In this document: positions 35,154 through 42,838 of the stretch, piece after piece
Layout of the letters: the number at the start of each line of letters is the position of its first letter
Numbering within the stretch: position 1 is the stretch's first letter
Source of the DNA: Treponema sp.
GTDB taxonomy: Bacteria > Spirochaetota > Spirochaetia > Treponematales > Treponemataceae
Assembly: GCA_017534445.1 (NCBI GenBank)
Contig: JAFXWC010000060.1
Location: 1-43,249 of the forward strand
Reading direction: 5' to 3'
DNA: 43,249 nt
Position numbers and translations under genes: made by a program
Notes under the pieces: generated by a model
Databases searched by the model: none
Told to the model about the DNA's origin: nothing
Seen by the model: the letters and a program-made list of their open reading frames with translations, nothing else

Positions 35154-36250
35154 TGGCAAGCACTGTATTCAATTTGGACGTAAACAATTTTCCAAGCCTT
35201 ACCTGGCATCACCTTCACATAAACCACGGTCACCTGGACGCATCGCTTTCTTCTGCTGCGGACGCTTCTGTAAGGGGAACAGGTGGCGGCATATCCTTTG
35301 CCAAGGTTTTAGAGGGGGCTTCTTCCCTTAACCCAAAGGCAGCTTCCATAGAAACCCAGATGGGTAAGGAATTTGACAAGGCCTTTGACTCTTTTGCTAA
35401 GGAAAAGGCTCTTCCGCTCAATCTTTTTACTGTCAATGCAGGCTCTAAAAACCAAAGCCCTGTTAACGTTTCTTTTGACATAGCAGACTGTTCCCAAACT
35501 GCTGCAGATTTTTTCATAGATGCAGGAGATGATTCATCCTCTGTCTTTATATTTGACTTTTCTTCCAAGAAGGCAAGCGAAGGTGTTTTTGGAACAAGGA
35601 TTCGCGTACTTGCGTCTTCTTACGCAAAGGTTCACATTGTTACGGTGAACATGCTTTCTTCTGGCTTTGTTAATTTTACAGCCCTTGGAACTTGCAATGC
35701 CGACGGTGCAGAGGTGGAAGTTACCCAGCTTGAGCTTGGCGGCGGCAAGGTTTTTTCTGGAAGCATGCAGCTTTTGGAAGGCTACCAGGCAAAGGCTTTT
35801 GGCCAGGAAGGCTACTTTGCAAAAAAATCCGCTGAATTTGATATAAACTATATAGTCCGCCATACAGGCCGCGACACACAGAGCGAGGTTACTGCGGATG
35901 GCGTGGTTGCAGACTCTGCCAAAAAGAGCTGGAGGGGAACCATAGACTTTGTTAACGGCTGCCGTGGTGCAAAGGGGAACGAAAGCGAGGGTGTTCTTCT
36001 TCTTAACGAGAATGTAACCAACAAGAGCCTTCCCGTAATTTTGTGCGACGAAGAGGATGTGGAAGGCCAGCACGGCTGTTCAATCGGAAGGCTAGGCAAG
36101 GACGAGATGTTCTACCTTATGAACCGTGGCCTTGACGAAAAAGCCGTTCGAAGCCTTATGATAAGGGCAAAGATTTTTTCCGTATGCCGCCACATTCCCG
36201 ACGAAGAGCTTACCGGCAGAATAAGGGATTTTGTTGAAGGAGATTTGTAG
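35153..36250 (+). CDS. sufD: Fe-S cluster assembly protein SufD
   Basis: 365 residues, paralogue of SufB. The beta-helix core is divergent in the N-terminal half, while the C-terminal segment (QHGCSIGRLGKDEMFYLMNRGL) keeps the SufB/SufD motif with the conserved His. It pairs with SufB in the BC2D complex. It overlaps sufB by 1 nt, and sufS follows 1 nt after its stop. Confidence 0.93.
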   Translation: MASTVFNLDVNNFPSLTWHHLHINHGHLDASLSSAADASVRGTGGGISFAKVLEGASSLNPKAASIETQMGKEFDKAFDSFAKEKALPLNLFTVNAGSKNQSPVNVSFDIADCSQTAADFFIDAGDDSSSVFIFDFSSKKASEGVFGTRIRVLASSYAKVHIVTVNMLSSGFVNFTALGTCNADGAEVEVTQLELGGGKVFSGSMQLLEGYQAKAFGQEGYFAKKSAEFDINYIVRHTGRDTQSEVTADGVVADSAKKSWRGTIDFVNGCRGAKGNESEGVLLLNENVTNKSLPVILCDEEDVEGQHGCSIGRLGKDEMFYLMNRGLDEKAVRSLMIRAKIFSVCRHIPDEELTGRIRDFVEGDL

Positions 36251-36251
36251 A

Positions 36252-37490
36252 ATGAATTCAAGCGAATTGCGTAAAGACTTTCCAATTTTTGCAAGCCCTT
36301 CAAACAAAGGCCTGATTTATTTTGACAATGCCGCCACAACCCAGCGTCCGCTTAGCGTTACAAAGGCAATACAGGATTTTTACAATAACGACAATGCAAA
36401 CCCCCTGCGTGGTCTTTATGGGCTTAGCATGCGTGCAACAGACCGCTACGAAAATGCAAGGCAGACAGTTGCAACTTTTCTAAACGCAACTTCCTCACAA
36501 GAAATAATCTTTACCCGAAACGCATCGGAGAGCCTTAACCTTGTGGCTTACACATGGGCTCTTTCCAATGTGGGCGAGGGCGACGAGATAGTTGTTAGCG
36601 CAATGGAACACCATTCAAACCTTCTTCCCTGGCAGATGGTGTGCAGGGCAAAGAAGGCAAAGCTTGTCTTCCTTGAATGTGCTAACGACGGAATAATTTC
36701 CCAAAGCGAATGGGAATCCAAGATTACGGCAAAGACAAAGCTTGTTGCCATTGCACATGTTAGCAACGTATTTGGAATTACAAACCCGGTAAAAGAAATT
36801 GCCTCTTATGCCCACAAGGTTGGCAACGGTGCAAAGGGGGCAATTGTTGTTGTGGACGGTGCACAGAGTCTTCCTCATATTGCACTAGACGTTAAGGATT
36901 TGGACGCAGACTTTTTTGCCTTTAGCGCCCACAAGCTTTGCGGACCAATGGGAATCGGCGGACTTTACGGAAAGAAGTCCATCTTGGAAGAGATGCCACC
37001 ATTCCTCCGCGGCGGAGAGATGATTGAATACGTTACCCGCGAAGATGCAACCTATGCGGAGCTTCCCCACAAGTTTGAAGCGGGTACGGTTAACGCATCA
37101 GGTGCGGTTGGACTTGAAGCCGCAATAAAATACATACAGAATGTTGGCTTAAAGAATATAGAGGGAAACGACAACCACCTTGCATCCCTTTTGATGAACG
37201 GAATGAAGCAGATAAAGGGAGTAAGCGTTATTGGCCACCCTGATCCCCTGCGTCACTGCGGAATCGTCACTTTTACCATAGACGGTGTGCACCCCCACGA
37301 CATAGCAAGCATCTTGGACACAGAGCACATAGCAGTCCGTGCAGGCCACCACTGTGCACAACCCCTAATGCAGAAGCTTGGAGTGAACAGCACAGCCCGC
37401 GCAAGCCTTTACTTCTACAACACCGAGGATGAAGTTTCCCTCTTCCTGGAAAAGCTTTCGTTGGTTCGCAAGTGGATGGGACTTGAATAG
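36252..37490 (+). CDS. sufS: Cysteine desulfurase SufS
   Basis: 412 residues, class-V PLP enzyme that takes sulfur from cysteine for the SUF scaffold. YFDNAATTQRP at the start; FSAHKLCGPMGIGGLYGK holds the PLP Lys; VRAGHHCAQPLM holds the active Cys that carries the persulfide. The ATG at 36252 has aaggag upstream; a TTG at 36231 inside sufD would be an alternative start but adds nothing typical. SufU nearby should be its sulfur acceptor. Confidence 0.97.
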   Translation: MNSSELRKDFPIFASPSNKGLIYFDNAATTQRPLSVTKAIQDFYNNDNANPLRGLYGLSMRATDRYENARQTVATFLNATSSQEIIFTRNASESLNLVAYTWALSNVGEGDEIVVSAMEHHSNLLPWQMVCRAKKAKLVFLECANDGIISQSEWESKITAKTKLVAIAHVSNVFGITNPVKEIASYAHKVGNGAKGAIVVVDGAQSLPHIALDVKDLDADFFAFSAHKLCGPMGIGGLYGKKSILEEMPPFLRGGEMIEYVTREDATYAELPHKFEAGTVNASGAVGLEAAIKYIQNVGLKNIEGNDNHLASLLMNGMKQIKGVSVIGHPDPLRHCGIVTFTIDGVHPHDIASILDTEHIAVRAGHHCAQPLMQKLGVNSTARASLYFYNTEDEVSLFLEKLSLVRKWMGLE

Positions 37491-37522
37491 TCGCATGACT
37501 AAAATATTAATCCCCACTGTGC

Positions 37523-37552
37523 TTGTCTTTTGACCGCAAAAAACGCTATATT
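37523..37552 (+). promoter_or_regulatory. Possible promoter of sufU, leaderless layout
   Basis: TTGTCT (37523-37528), 18 bp, TATATT (37547-37552), with the -10 ending 6 nt before the ATG at 37559. No Shine-Dalgarno precedes the ATG. Confidence 0.5.
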
Positions 37553-37558
37553 ATACTC

Positions 37559-38029
37559 ATGGACGTAAAATCACTTTATGCAGAAATTCTAAATGAACAT
37601 AACTTGAACCCTTCGCACAAGGGTGTAATGCAGGACGCATCCCTTACACTGCGCGGAGTAAACCCCAGCTGCGGTGACGACATTTACCTTCAGCTTAAGG
37701 TAGACGAAAAGGGAATCATAACGGAAGGTTCCTTTAACGGATCCGGCTGTGCAATAAGCCAGGCAAGCGTAGACATGATGCTGGACGACATTATTGGAAG
37801 GCCTGTGGAAGAAGCCTTGCGCCTTTCTGAGCTTTTTACCGACATGATTCACGGAAAGGTTTCTGACGACTCTGCCCTGGAGGAACTGGACGAAGCCGCA
37901 AGCCTTAAGAACATAAGCTTTATGCCCGCCCGCGTAAAATGCGCCGTACTTGGCTGGCACACAATGGAAGAAATGCTAAAGAACGGAAAGAGTGAAGGGC
38001 AGGGGCAGGCTGCTCACTGCAACTTGTAG
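37559..38029 (+). CDS. sufU: SUF sulfur-transfer protein SufU
   Basis: 156 residues. SufU takes the persulfide from SufS through a zinc site. The zinc ligands are seen: NPSCGDD (Cys and the nearby Asp), GSGCAISQASVDMM (Cys) and RVKCAVLGWHT (Cys). SLYAEILNEHNLNPSHKG matches the family N-terminus, so the ATG at 37559 is right even though it has no ribosome-binding site. A gap of 68 nt separates it from sufS, with a promoter-like sequence of its own. Confidence 0.94.
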   Translation: MDVKSLYAEILNEHNLNPSHKGVMQDASLTLRGVNPSCGDDIYLQLKVDEKGIITEGSFNGSGCAISQASVDMMLDDIIGRPVEEALRLSELFTDMIHGKVSDDSALEELDEAASLKNISFMPARVKCAVLGWHTMEEMLKNGKSEGQGQAAHCNL

Positions 38030-38077
38030 CATTCATCTGACTGCATGGCAAGTGCCTGCCTTAAATTCAAAATTCGC

Positions 38078-38110
38078 AAAAAAAAAAAAACGCTTCCTTT
38101 ACGGGAAGCG
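38078..38110 (-). terminator. Terminator of the HU gene
   Basis: On the minus strand, a 7-bp stem (38104-38110 with 38091-38097) is followed by 13 T (38090-38078). A strong intrinsic terminator; it may also serve sufU in the other direction, though weakly. Confidence 0.9.
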
Positions 38111-38131
38111 CTTTCTGTATAAAGATAAGAA

Positions 38132-38416
38132 TTATTTCTTCTTCTTGTTTACAGCATCCTTGAGAGCCTTTCCAGCCTTGAACTTTGGTGTCTTAGCTGC
38201 TGCAATCTTGATTTCTTCACCAGTCTGTGGGTTGCGGCCTGTGCGGGCTGCGCGCTTTCCTACTTCGAATGTACCGAATCCGATGAGCTGAACGCTTTCT
38301 CCCTTTGTAAGCTGCTTAGTTACTGTTTCGATGAATGATTTTACAGCTGCTTCTGTGTCCTTCTTTGAAAGACCTGTGTCTGCTGCAATGGCATCTACTA
38401 ATTCTGTTTTGTTCAT
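38132..38416 (-). CDS. HU family DNA-binding protein
   Basis: 94 residues; a small dimeric nucleoid protein that bends [49 protein letters not shown] (in two parts: the GTFEV and RNPQTG motifs) and the [12 protein letters not shown] end are classic HU. The start at 38416 has tggag 8 nt upstream; an upstream in-frame ATG would add 17 residues not found in HU. It is convergent with sufU. Confidence 0.96.
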   Translation of the reverse strand: MNKTELVDAIAADTGLSKKDTEAAVKSFIETVTKQLTKGESVQLIGFGTFEVGKRAARTGRNPQTGEEIKIAAAKTPKFKAGKALKDAVNKKKK

Positions 38417-38665
38417 ACCAATTTTCTCCAGATTAGAATTTTTAGCCTCCATATTTAAGAGGCACATCTATAAGTATATATGATTTTCTGCCAGAATTCT
38501 AGTAGTTAAGCAATAAATTTGGAAAAAAGTGCTGATTTTCTGCATGTTAAAAGGACTTTCGCCCGATTGGAAGGGGTGCCTCAGGAAAAAGAATTTAAAA
38601 TAAAAAAATCTCCCATGACAGGAGATTGTTAACTAAGTTCTAAGACCTCTGGCCAAAGACTTTAG
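38417..38665 (-). other. Spacer between HU and tRNA-Pro
   Basis: 249 bases without a gene. The part next to HU is AT-rich and should hold the HU promoter, but no convincing -35/-10 pair was found. The part next to the tRNA holds a terminator (38601-38627). Confidence 0.6.
38601..38627 (-). terminator. Terminator after tRNA-Pro
   Basis: On the minus strand aatctcc pairs with ggagatt (38621-38627 and 38607-38613), followed by T-rich sequence. It ends the tRNA-Val–tRNA-Pro transcript. Confidence 0.8.
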
Positions 38666-38738
<73 letters not shown>

Positions 38739-38745
38739 ATTTGTA

Positions 38746-38818
38746 TGGAGAATGACGGGATCGAACCGCCGACAACCTGGGTGTAAACCAGGTGCTCTAC
38801 CAGCTGAGCTAATTCTCC
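38746..38818 (-). tRNA. tRNA-Val (anticodon TAC)
   Basis: 73-nt cloverleaf: acceptor ggagaat/attctcc, D stem gctc/gagc, anticodon loop tttacac (TAC, reads GTA), T stem ggcgg/ccgtc, discriminator A. CCA is not encoded. First gene of a two-tRNA transcript. Confidence 0.96.
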
Positions 38819-38835
38819 GTGGTTAAGATGATAGT

Positions 38836-38864
38836 AATATATCAACTTAGCAAAAAAGTGTCAA
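38836..38864 (-). promoter_or_regulatory. Promoter of tRNA-Val and tRNA-Pro
   Basis: Minus strand: TTGACA (38864-38859, perfect -35), 17 bp, TATATT (38841-38836). The -10 ends 17 nt from the tRNA 5' end. Confidence 0.8.
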
Positions 38865-38941
38865 TAGCAAAATCAGAAAAATTACAAAAATTTTTTTTAC
38901 AGGGCAGGGGAGCTTTATCCGGCTTTTCCACTGCAATTCTG

Positions 38942-40126
38942 CTACCTTATCCTTTCTATCTTCCATGCCCGGTGGATTTTTGTGTTCCTGTAGTCGGCTG
39001 GGATTGTCTTTTCCGTTATGTCTGTTGCCTTGTAGAGAACATCTCCGTTCATGCGCGTGGGAAGCCTCTGCTCGTCAAAGACAAGGCGGCGGCTGTTTGT
39101 ACTAAAGTAAAGGGTTCCATCCGGTGTAAGAAGGGAAAGTGATTTCCTTACCAGTGCCGGCCAGTCCCTGTTTATGTCCAGAGTGGCATCGCTCCGCTTT
39201 GAGTTGCTGAAGGTTGGCGGGTCAAGGATTATTATGTCAAAGAGCCGTGTTCCTTCTTCGCCCATGGATTTTTCTGCAAGCTTACGGTCCAGGTATGCGC
39301 TTACGTCTTCTCTGGTAAAGAGGTACTTTGCTTTGTCTGTGAAACCGTTTGCGGCCATGTTGTCTTTTGCCCAGTCAAGGTAAGTGTTGCTTGTGTCCAC
39401 GCTTTCTACAAAAGATGCACCGCCTTCTGCAGCGTAGACGGAAAATGATGCAGTGTAGCAGAAGAGGTTTAGGACAGCCTTTTGCCTGCATTCAGAGCGA
39501 ACTGTGTCCCTTAGGGGCCTGTGGTCAAAAAAGAGCCCCGTGTCTAGGTAGTCGGTAAGGTTTACATAAAAAATCTGTCCCTGCTCAAAGACAAGCCCTT
39601 TAACATAAGGCCGGTCTTCCCGGCTTAGCTTTGAATATTGGGCCGTTCTGCCGCCCTTTCCGTCGTCTTCGGCAATTTTCCTGCGCCTTTTGGTAAGCAC
39701 GTGGTCTTCTGCAATGCCGGTAACTTCCGCCGCCGCCTTTGCCATGCTCTTTAGCCATTCAGTTTCTTCTGCCTCATCTTTTTCGTAAGGCCTTTCGTAG
39801 AGGTAAAGGTTTATGTATGTTCTGGAAGCTTCATCTGCAAGTACGGATGCCGCATCGGGGCCGTTACGGCTGATTGCCGCGTTCTGCTCGTTCTGGAAGA
39901 GTATGGCTGAATATTTGTCCCTTGTTCCCTGGGGAAGAAAAGTGTAAATGTCTGCTGCCAGCGGAACTTCTGGAATGTCCCTGTCGTAAAGTCTGTAGCA
40001 GGTGATGCGGTTTTTGCGCGCCCACTTTCTAAGCTGCTTGTACTGCCTGGAAAGCCTGTTAGCGAAGATTTTTGCCTGGTATTCGGTTTTTTCCGGGCTG
40101 TCCGGTGAAAATGGTTTGTTTTCCAT
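38942..40126 (-). CDS. RlmK-type 23S rRNA methyltransferase (RlmKL C-terminal domain)
   Basis: 394 residues, SAM-dependent methyltransferase. The N-terminal FANRLSRQYKQLRKW and CYRLYDRDIPEVP and the catalytic DPPTFSNSKR match the RlmK half of E. coli RlmKL, which methylates 23S G2069 (m7G). VLNLFCYTASFSVYAA is the SAM-binding motif. The RlmL half is not fused here and was not seen. The ATG at 40126 is chosen because homology starts there and a TATAAT lies exactly 6 nt before it; the longer frame from 40189 runs through that promoter. It is divergent from the LysM gene. Confidence 0.88.
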   Translation of the reverse strand: MENKPFSPDSPEKTEYQAKIFANRLSRQYKQLRKWARKNRITCYRLYDRDIPEVPLAADIYTFLPQGTRDKYSAILFQNEQNAAISRNGPDAASVLADEASRTYINLYLYERPYEKDEAEETEWLKSMAKAAAEVTGIAEDHVLTKRRRKIAEDDGKGGRTAQYSKLSREDRPYVKGLVFEQGQIFYVNLTDYLDTGLFFDHRPLRDTVRSECRQKAVLNLFCYTASFSVYAAEGGASFVESVDTSNTYLDWAKDNMAANGFTDKAKYLFTREDVSAYLDRKLAEKSMGEEGTRLFDIIILDPPTFSNSKRSDATLDINRDWPALVRKSLSLLTPDGTLYFSTNSRRLVFDEQRLPTRMNGDVLYKATDITEKTIPADYRNTKIHRAWKIERIR

Positions 40127-40132
40127 AAGGAT

Positions 40133-40161
40133 ATTATACGGAAATTGGCCTGTGTTTACAA
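40133..40161 (-). promoter_or_regulatory. Promoter of the RlmK-type gene, leaderless layout
   Basis: Minus strand: TTGTAA (40161-40156), 17 bp, TATAAT (40138-40133), then 6 nt (atcctt) to the ATG. No Shine-Dalgarno can fit. Confidence 0.7.
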
Positions 40162-40223
40162 TGGAATTCCTGCCGTGTTTTCCGCTCAAATTTATGCCCT
40201 TTTTTGCCGAAATTCTTTATGAT

Positions 40224-41141
40224 ATGGACAAAAACGTGGGAAAATATCTAAAAACATTTATTTTTTCTCTCTTGATATTGTTAGCGGGTACTTTTTTTGC
40301 CTCTGCCTCTACCCACACCGTAAAAAAGGGCGAGACTCTTTATGCCATAAGCCGTATGTACGGTGTTTCCGTAAGTGACTTAAGGAGTGCGAATGGCTTG
40401 GACTCTTCGTCCGTGCTTTTGGTTGGACAAAAACTTTCAATACCCAACAAAAAATCATCCTCTGACTCTAAAAAGGCTTCGTCTTCCAAAGAGGCAACTG
40501 TTAAAAATGAAGGCAAGCAGGCTTCTTCTTCTTCTTCTTCTTCAGAAAAAAGCCGCCAGTACGACATTTATACCGTTCAGAAGGGAGACACTTTCTATCA
40601 CATTGCAAAAATAAACAATGTTACGGTTGCAGAGCTAAAGAATTTAAACGGAATGATGTCTTCCGACACTTTGCACATAGGCCAAAAGCTTAAGATTCCG
40701 GCTACAATCGTGAACACGGAAAATGCCTCTTTGCCGGACCTTACTTCTTCCGACCCAAGGACTTACAGCAGTAAGAAGGGCAATTCTTCCCTTGTTTGGC
40801 CGGTAAAAAATCCGACTGTCACATATCTAACGGGAAAGGTTGCGGGTGTTCAGCTTAGCGCCGCAAAGAATGAAGATGTTTGCACCATAAGGGCAGGAAC
40901 CGTTATGTATACAGGCGTGTACCGCGGCTACGGCCAGGTTGTTTTTGTCCAGTCAAAGACAGGCCACATATATGCCTACACAGGCCTAAACAGTACGTCT
41001 GTCCAAAAGGGCGATTACGTCGTCTTCGGAGACAAGCTTGGCACTGCCGGAATAGATGCAATCAACGGAGCAAGCCAGATTTCCCTAATGGTCTTCCAAA
41101 AAAGCAACCCCATAGACCCCGCAAAAGCCCCTCGTGGTTAA
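40224..41141 (+). CDS. Exported LysM protein with degenerate M23 (LytM) domain
   Basis: 305 residues. Signal peptide (FIFSLLILLAGTFFASA); two LysM peptidoglycan-binding domains (about 28-72 and 113-157, starting HTVKKGETLYAIS and YTVQKGDTFYHIA); Ser/Lys-rich linker with a run of seven Ser from TCT codons; then an M23-like domain (195-305). The zinc ligands of active M23 enzymes are absent: the HxGxD position reads KVAGVQL and the final HxH position reads ISLMVF. It is therefore probably a non-catalytic activator like NlpD or EnvC. The start at 40224 fits the signal peptide; no ribosome-binding site is visible. Confidence 0.85.
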   Translation: MDKNVGKYLKTFIFSLLILLAGTFFASASTHTVKKGETLYAISRMYGVSVSDLRSANGLDSSSVLLVGQKLSIPNKKSSSDSKKASSSKEATVKNEGKQASSSSSSSEKSRQYDIYTVQKGDTFYHIAKINNVTVAELKNLNGMMSSDTLHIGQKLKIPATIVNTENASLPDLTSSDPRTYSSKKGNSSLVWPVKNPTVTYLTGKVAGVQLSAAKNEDVCTIRAGTVMYTGVYRGYGQVVFVQSKTGHIYAYTGLNSTSVQKGDYVVFGDKLGTAGIDAINGASQISLMVFQKSNPIDPAKAPRG

Positions 41142-41173
41142 AAATTGCCCGTTTTGTATGCCAAGTTTTTGAC

Positions 41174-41199
41174 GCGCCGTCCTTGGCGCTGCTTTTTTT
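41174..41199 (+). terminator. Terminator after the LysM gene
   Basis: gcgcc (41174-41178) pairs with ggcgc (41085+100 = 41185-41189), loop of 6 nt, then a run of seven T (41193-41199). Confidence 0.8.
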
Positions 41200-41283
41200 A
41201 CTAAATATTTTTACCCCTTTGCCCCAACGGCTGTAAAAGACAAGTGCGGATTTTTTATAATTATTATGCAAAAAATATATTAA

Positions 41284-41309
41284 GAAAGCACTGGAATGGA
41301 AGTGCTTTC
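41284..41309 (+). promoter_or_regulatory. Perfect 9-bp inverted repeat
   Basis: gaaagcact (41284-41292), 8-nt loop, agtgctttc (41301-41309). No T-run follows, so it is not a normal terminator. It sits about 70 nt upstream of the FHA -35 and could be an operator or a second 3' structure. Confidence 0.45.
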
Positions 41310-41377
41310 GTGTTAATATTTGCATTTAATCTTTTTATTAAGATTTACCCTGCCTTTTATAAGTCATAAATTTTTCT

Positions 41378-41405
41378 TTGCTTTTTTTTAAATGTGTTGT
41401 ATAAT
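41378..41405 (+). promoter_or_regulatory. Promoter of the FHA gene
   Basis: TTGCTT (41378-41383), 16 bp, TATAAT (41400-41405). The -10 ends 9 nt before the ATG at 41415, leaving a leader of only a few nucleotides. Confidence 0.6.
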
Positions 41406-41414
41406 GTAATCATT

Positions 41415-41759
41415 ATGGCAGAAACAACAATTGTTAACGACAGTCCTACAGGACAACACTTGAAATCGATTGCGGAATCAAAGCAGGTTTCCTATTTGGA
41501 TTTTAATAAGAAAAAGGTACAGCTGGTTGCGAAAATATCCTTCGGACGCGATCCTGACAATAACGTCGTGATCGACAGCAAGCTTGCCAGCCGCCACCAT
41601 TGCATCATCCAGAAAATTCGCGATGAATTCTTCCTTAAGGATGAAAACAGCACCAACGGCACCTTCCTTAACGGAAACAGGATTCCTCCTGACAAGTATG
41701 TGAAACTCAATTCTGGTGATACTGTTAAGATAGGCTCTGAGGAGCTGGTGATTTCTTAG
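41415..41759 (+). CDS. FHA-domain protein
   Basis: 114 residues, essentially one forkhead-associated domain that binds phosphothreonine peptides. SFGRDPDNNVVID, then SRHHCIIQ, then NSTNGTFLNGNRI are the three FHA motifs with the phosphate-binding Arg, Ser and Asn. The first 25 residues are polar and contain several Thr/Ser that might be phosphorylated. It lies 7 nt before a phosphatase gene, and a Ser/Thr kinase gene follows that one, so it is probably a reader or adaptor of that pair. Confidence 0.93.
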   Translation: MAETTIVNDSPTGQHLKSIAESKQVSYLDFNKKKVQLVAKISFGRDPDNNVVIDSKLASRHHCIIQKIRDEFFLKDENSTNGTFLNGNRIPPDKYVKLNSGDTVKIGSEELVIS

Positions 41760-41766
41760 TAGACCA

Positions 41767-42828
41767 ATGCATCAGATGCTTTCTCAAGAAGAATTGGAAA
41801 ATTTGCGTTCAAGACTCATCTCCTACCGCGATGCTGACGGTTTGCCGTCGGAAGCGTCTTTGGTTGCGCTTACCGACAAGACCGTCTCTTCCCTTGAGTC
41901 GGAAGACAAGAAATACCGTCCCTATTCTGCAGAAAAGAAGCCGGGCGGTCTCTTGGACTTCTCAAAAGAAGAGATACCCGTTATCCTCGTGCCGGACATT
42001 CATGCGCGGCCAGAATTCCTTATTTCCCTGCTTGGAAGCGACGTGCTCCAGCGTTCAGGAATTTACACAGAAAAGGAATTTGAAGGCGACGTGCTTGATG
42101 CCCTTAATCAGAACATGGTCATGATTGTGTGCGTTGGAGACGTGTGGCATACGGAGAACACCTCTTGGGCATATAACCGTTGGCGCACCTCATACGAAAA
42201 GTGGATGAATGGAGATGCCGTAAGTCCCGAAATGTGCGATGAGATGAAGGAAAATTTCGCCGCAGTAATGGGAATAATGGAACTCAAGAACGCCTTTCCC
42301 AGAAACTTTCATTTTTTAAAAGGCAATCATGAAAACATTATGAACGCAGAAGGCCACGGTGACCACGGCTTTTTAAAGTTTGCAATGGAAGGGGAGATGG
42401 TCCGCGACTTTGTGTTCGAAAAATACGGTGATGTTACCCTGCACATGATAAGTTGCTTTGAAAAGGCCCTACCCATCGTAGCAGTCTTCCCCGATTTCTG
42501 CGTAAGCCATGCAGAACCGCTTAGGGCCTACAAAAGAAACGACATCATCAACTACCATGACCACGGTGATTTGATACTAGGCTTTACCTGGACTGCCAAC
42601 GACGAAGCATCAAAGGACAGCGTGGAAAGTCAGTTTAAGGAGCTAAATCCCAAGGCAGGTAAGAAGAAAGCCCTGTGGTTTGGAGGTCACCGTCCTGTCC
42701 CGGAAAAATTCCTTCTGCGGCAGAATGGCAATTTCATTCAGTTCCACAATCCGGAAGAGATGAATGTTGCCCTGCTTAGCCCGGATCGTGAATTTAACTG
42801 TGAGAGGGACATAGTTTCTGTAATTTAG
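41767..42828 (+). CDS. Metallophosphoesterase, probable PPP-type protein phosphatase
   Basis: 353 residues. The calcineurin-like metal motifs appear in order: DIH (77-79), GDVWH (124-128), GNHEN (186-190), a later His in SHAEP, and GGHRPV. The spacing fits PPP-type Ser/Thr phosphatases, but the second motif ends in His where GDxVDRG would be usual, so the substrate class is not certain. No signal peptide, so cytoplasmic. It sits between FHA and kinase genes with 7- and 10-nt gaps, which suggests that it reverses the kinase's work. Confidence 0.85.
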   Translation: MHQMLSQEELENLRSRLISYRDADGLPSEASLVALTDKTVSSLESEDKKYRPYSAEKKPGGLLDFSKEEIPVILVPDIHARPEFLISLLGSDVLQRSGIYTEKEFEGDVLDALNQNMVMIVCVGDVWHTENTSWAYNRWRTSYEKWMNGDAVSPEMCDEMKENFAAVMGIMELKNAFPRNFHFLKGNHENIMNAEGHGDHGFLKFAMEGEMVRDFVFEKYGDVTLHMISCFEKALPIVAVFPDFCVSHAEPLRAYKRNDIINYHDHGDLILGFTWTANDEASKDSVESQFKELNPKAGKKKALWFGGHRPVPEKFLLRQNGNFIQFHNPEEMNVALLSPDREFNCERDIVSVI

Positions 42829-42838
42829 GAGTCTAAAT

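Larger units (their letters stand above)
41142..41414 (+). other. Spacer between the LysM gene and the FHA gene
   Basis: 273 bases without a gene. It holds a terminator (41174-41199), a perfect 9-bp inverted repeat (41284-41309) and the FHA promoter (41378-41405); the rest is AT-rich. Confidence 0.75.

Noticed and set aside
37530..37557. TTGACC–16 bp–TATACT as the sufU promoter
   Set aside because: The hexamers are good, but the -10 ends 1 nt before the ATG, so the transcript would start inside the gene; the TATATT five bases upstream fits better.
40520..40544. TCT microsatellite as a phase-variable switch
   Set aside because: The unit is three bases and in frame, so slippage changes only the number of Ser residues.
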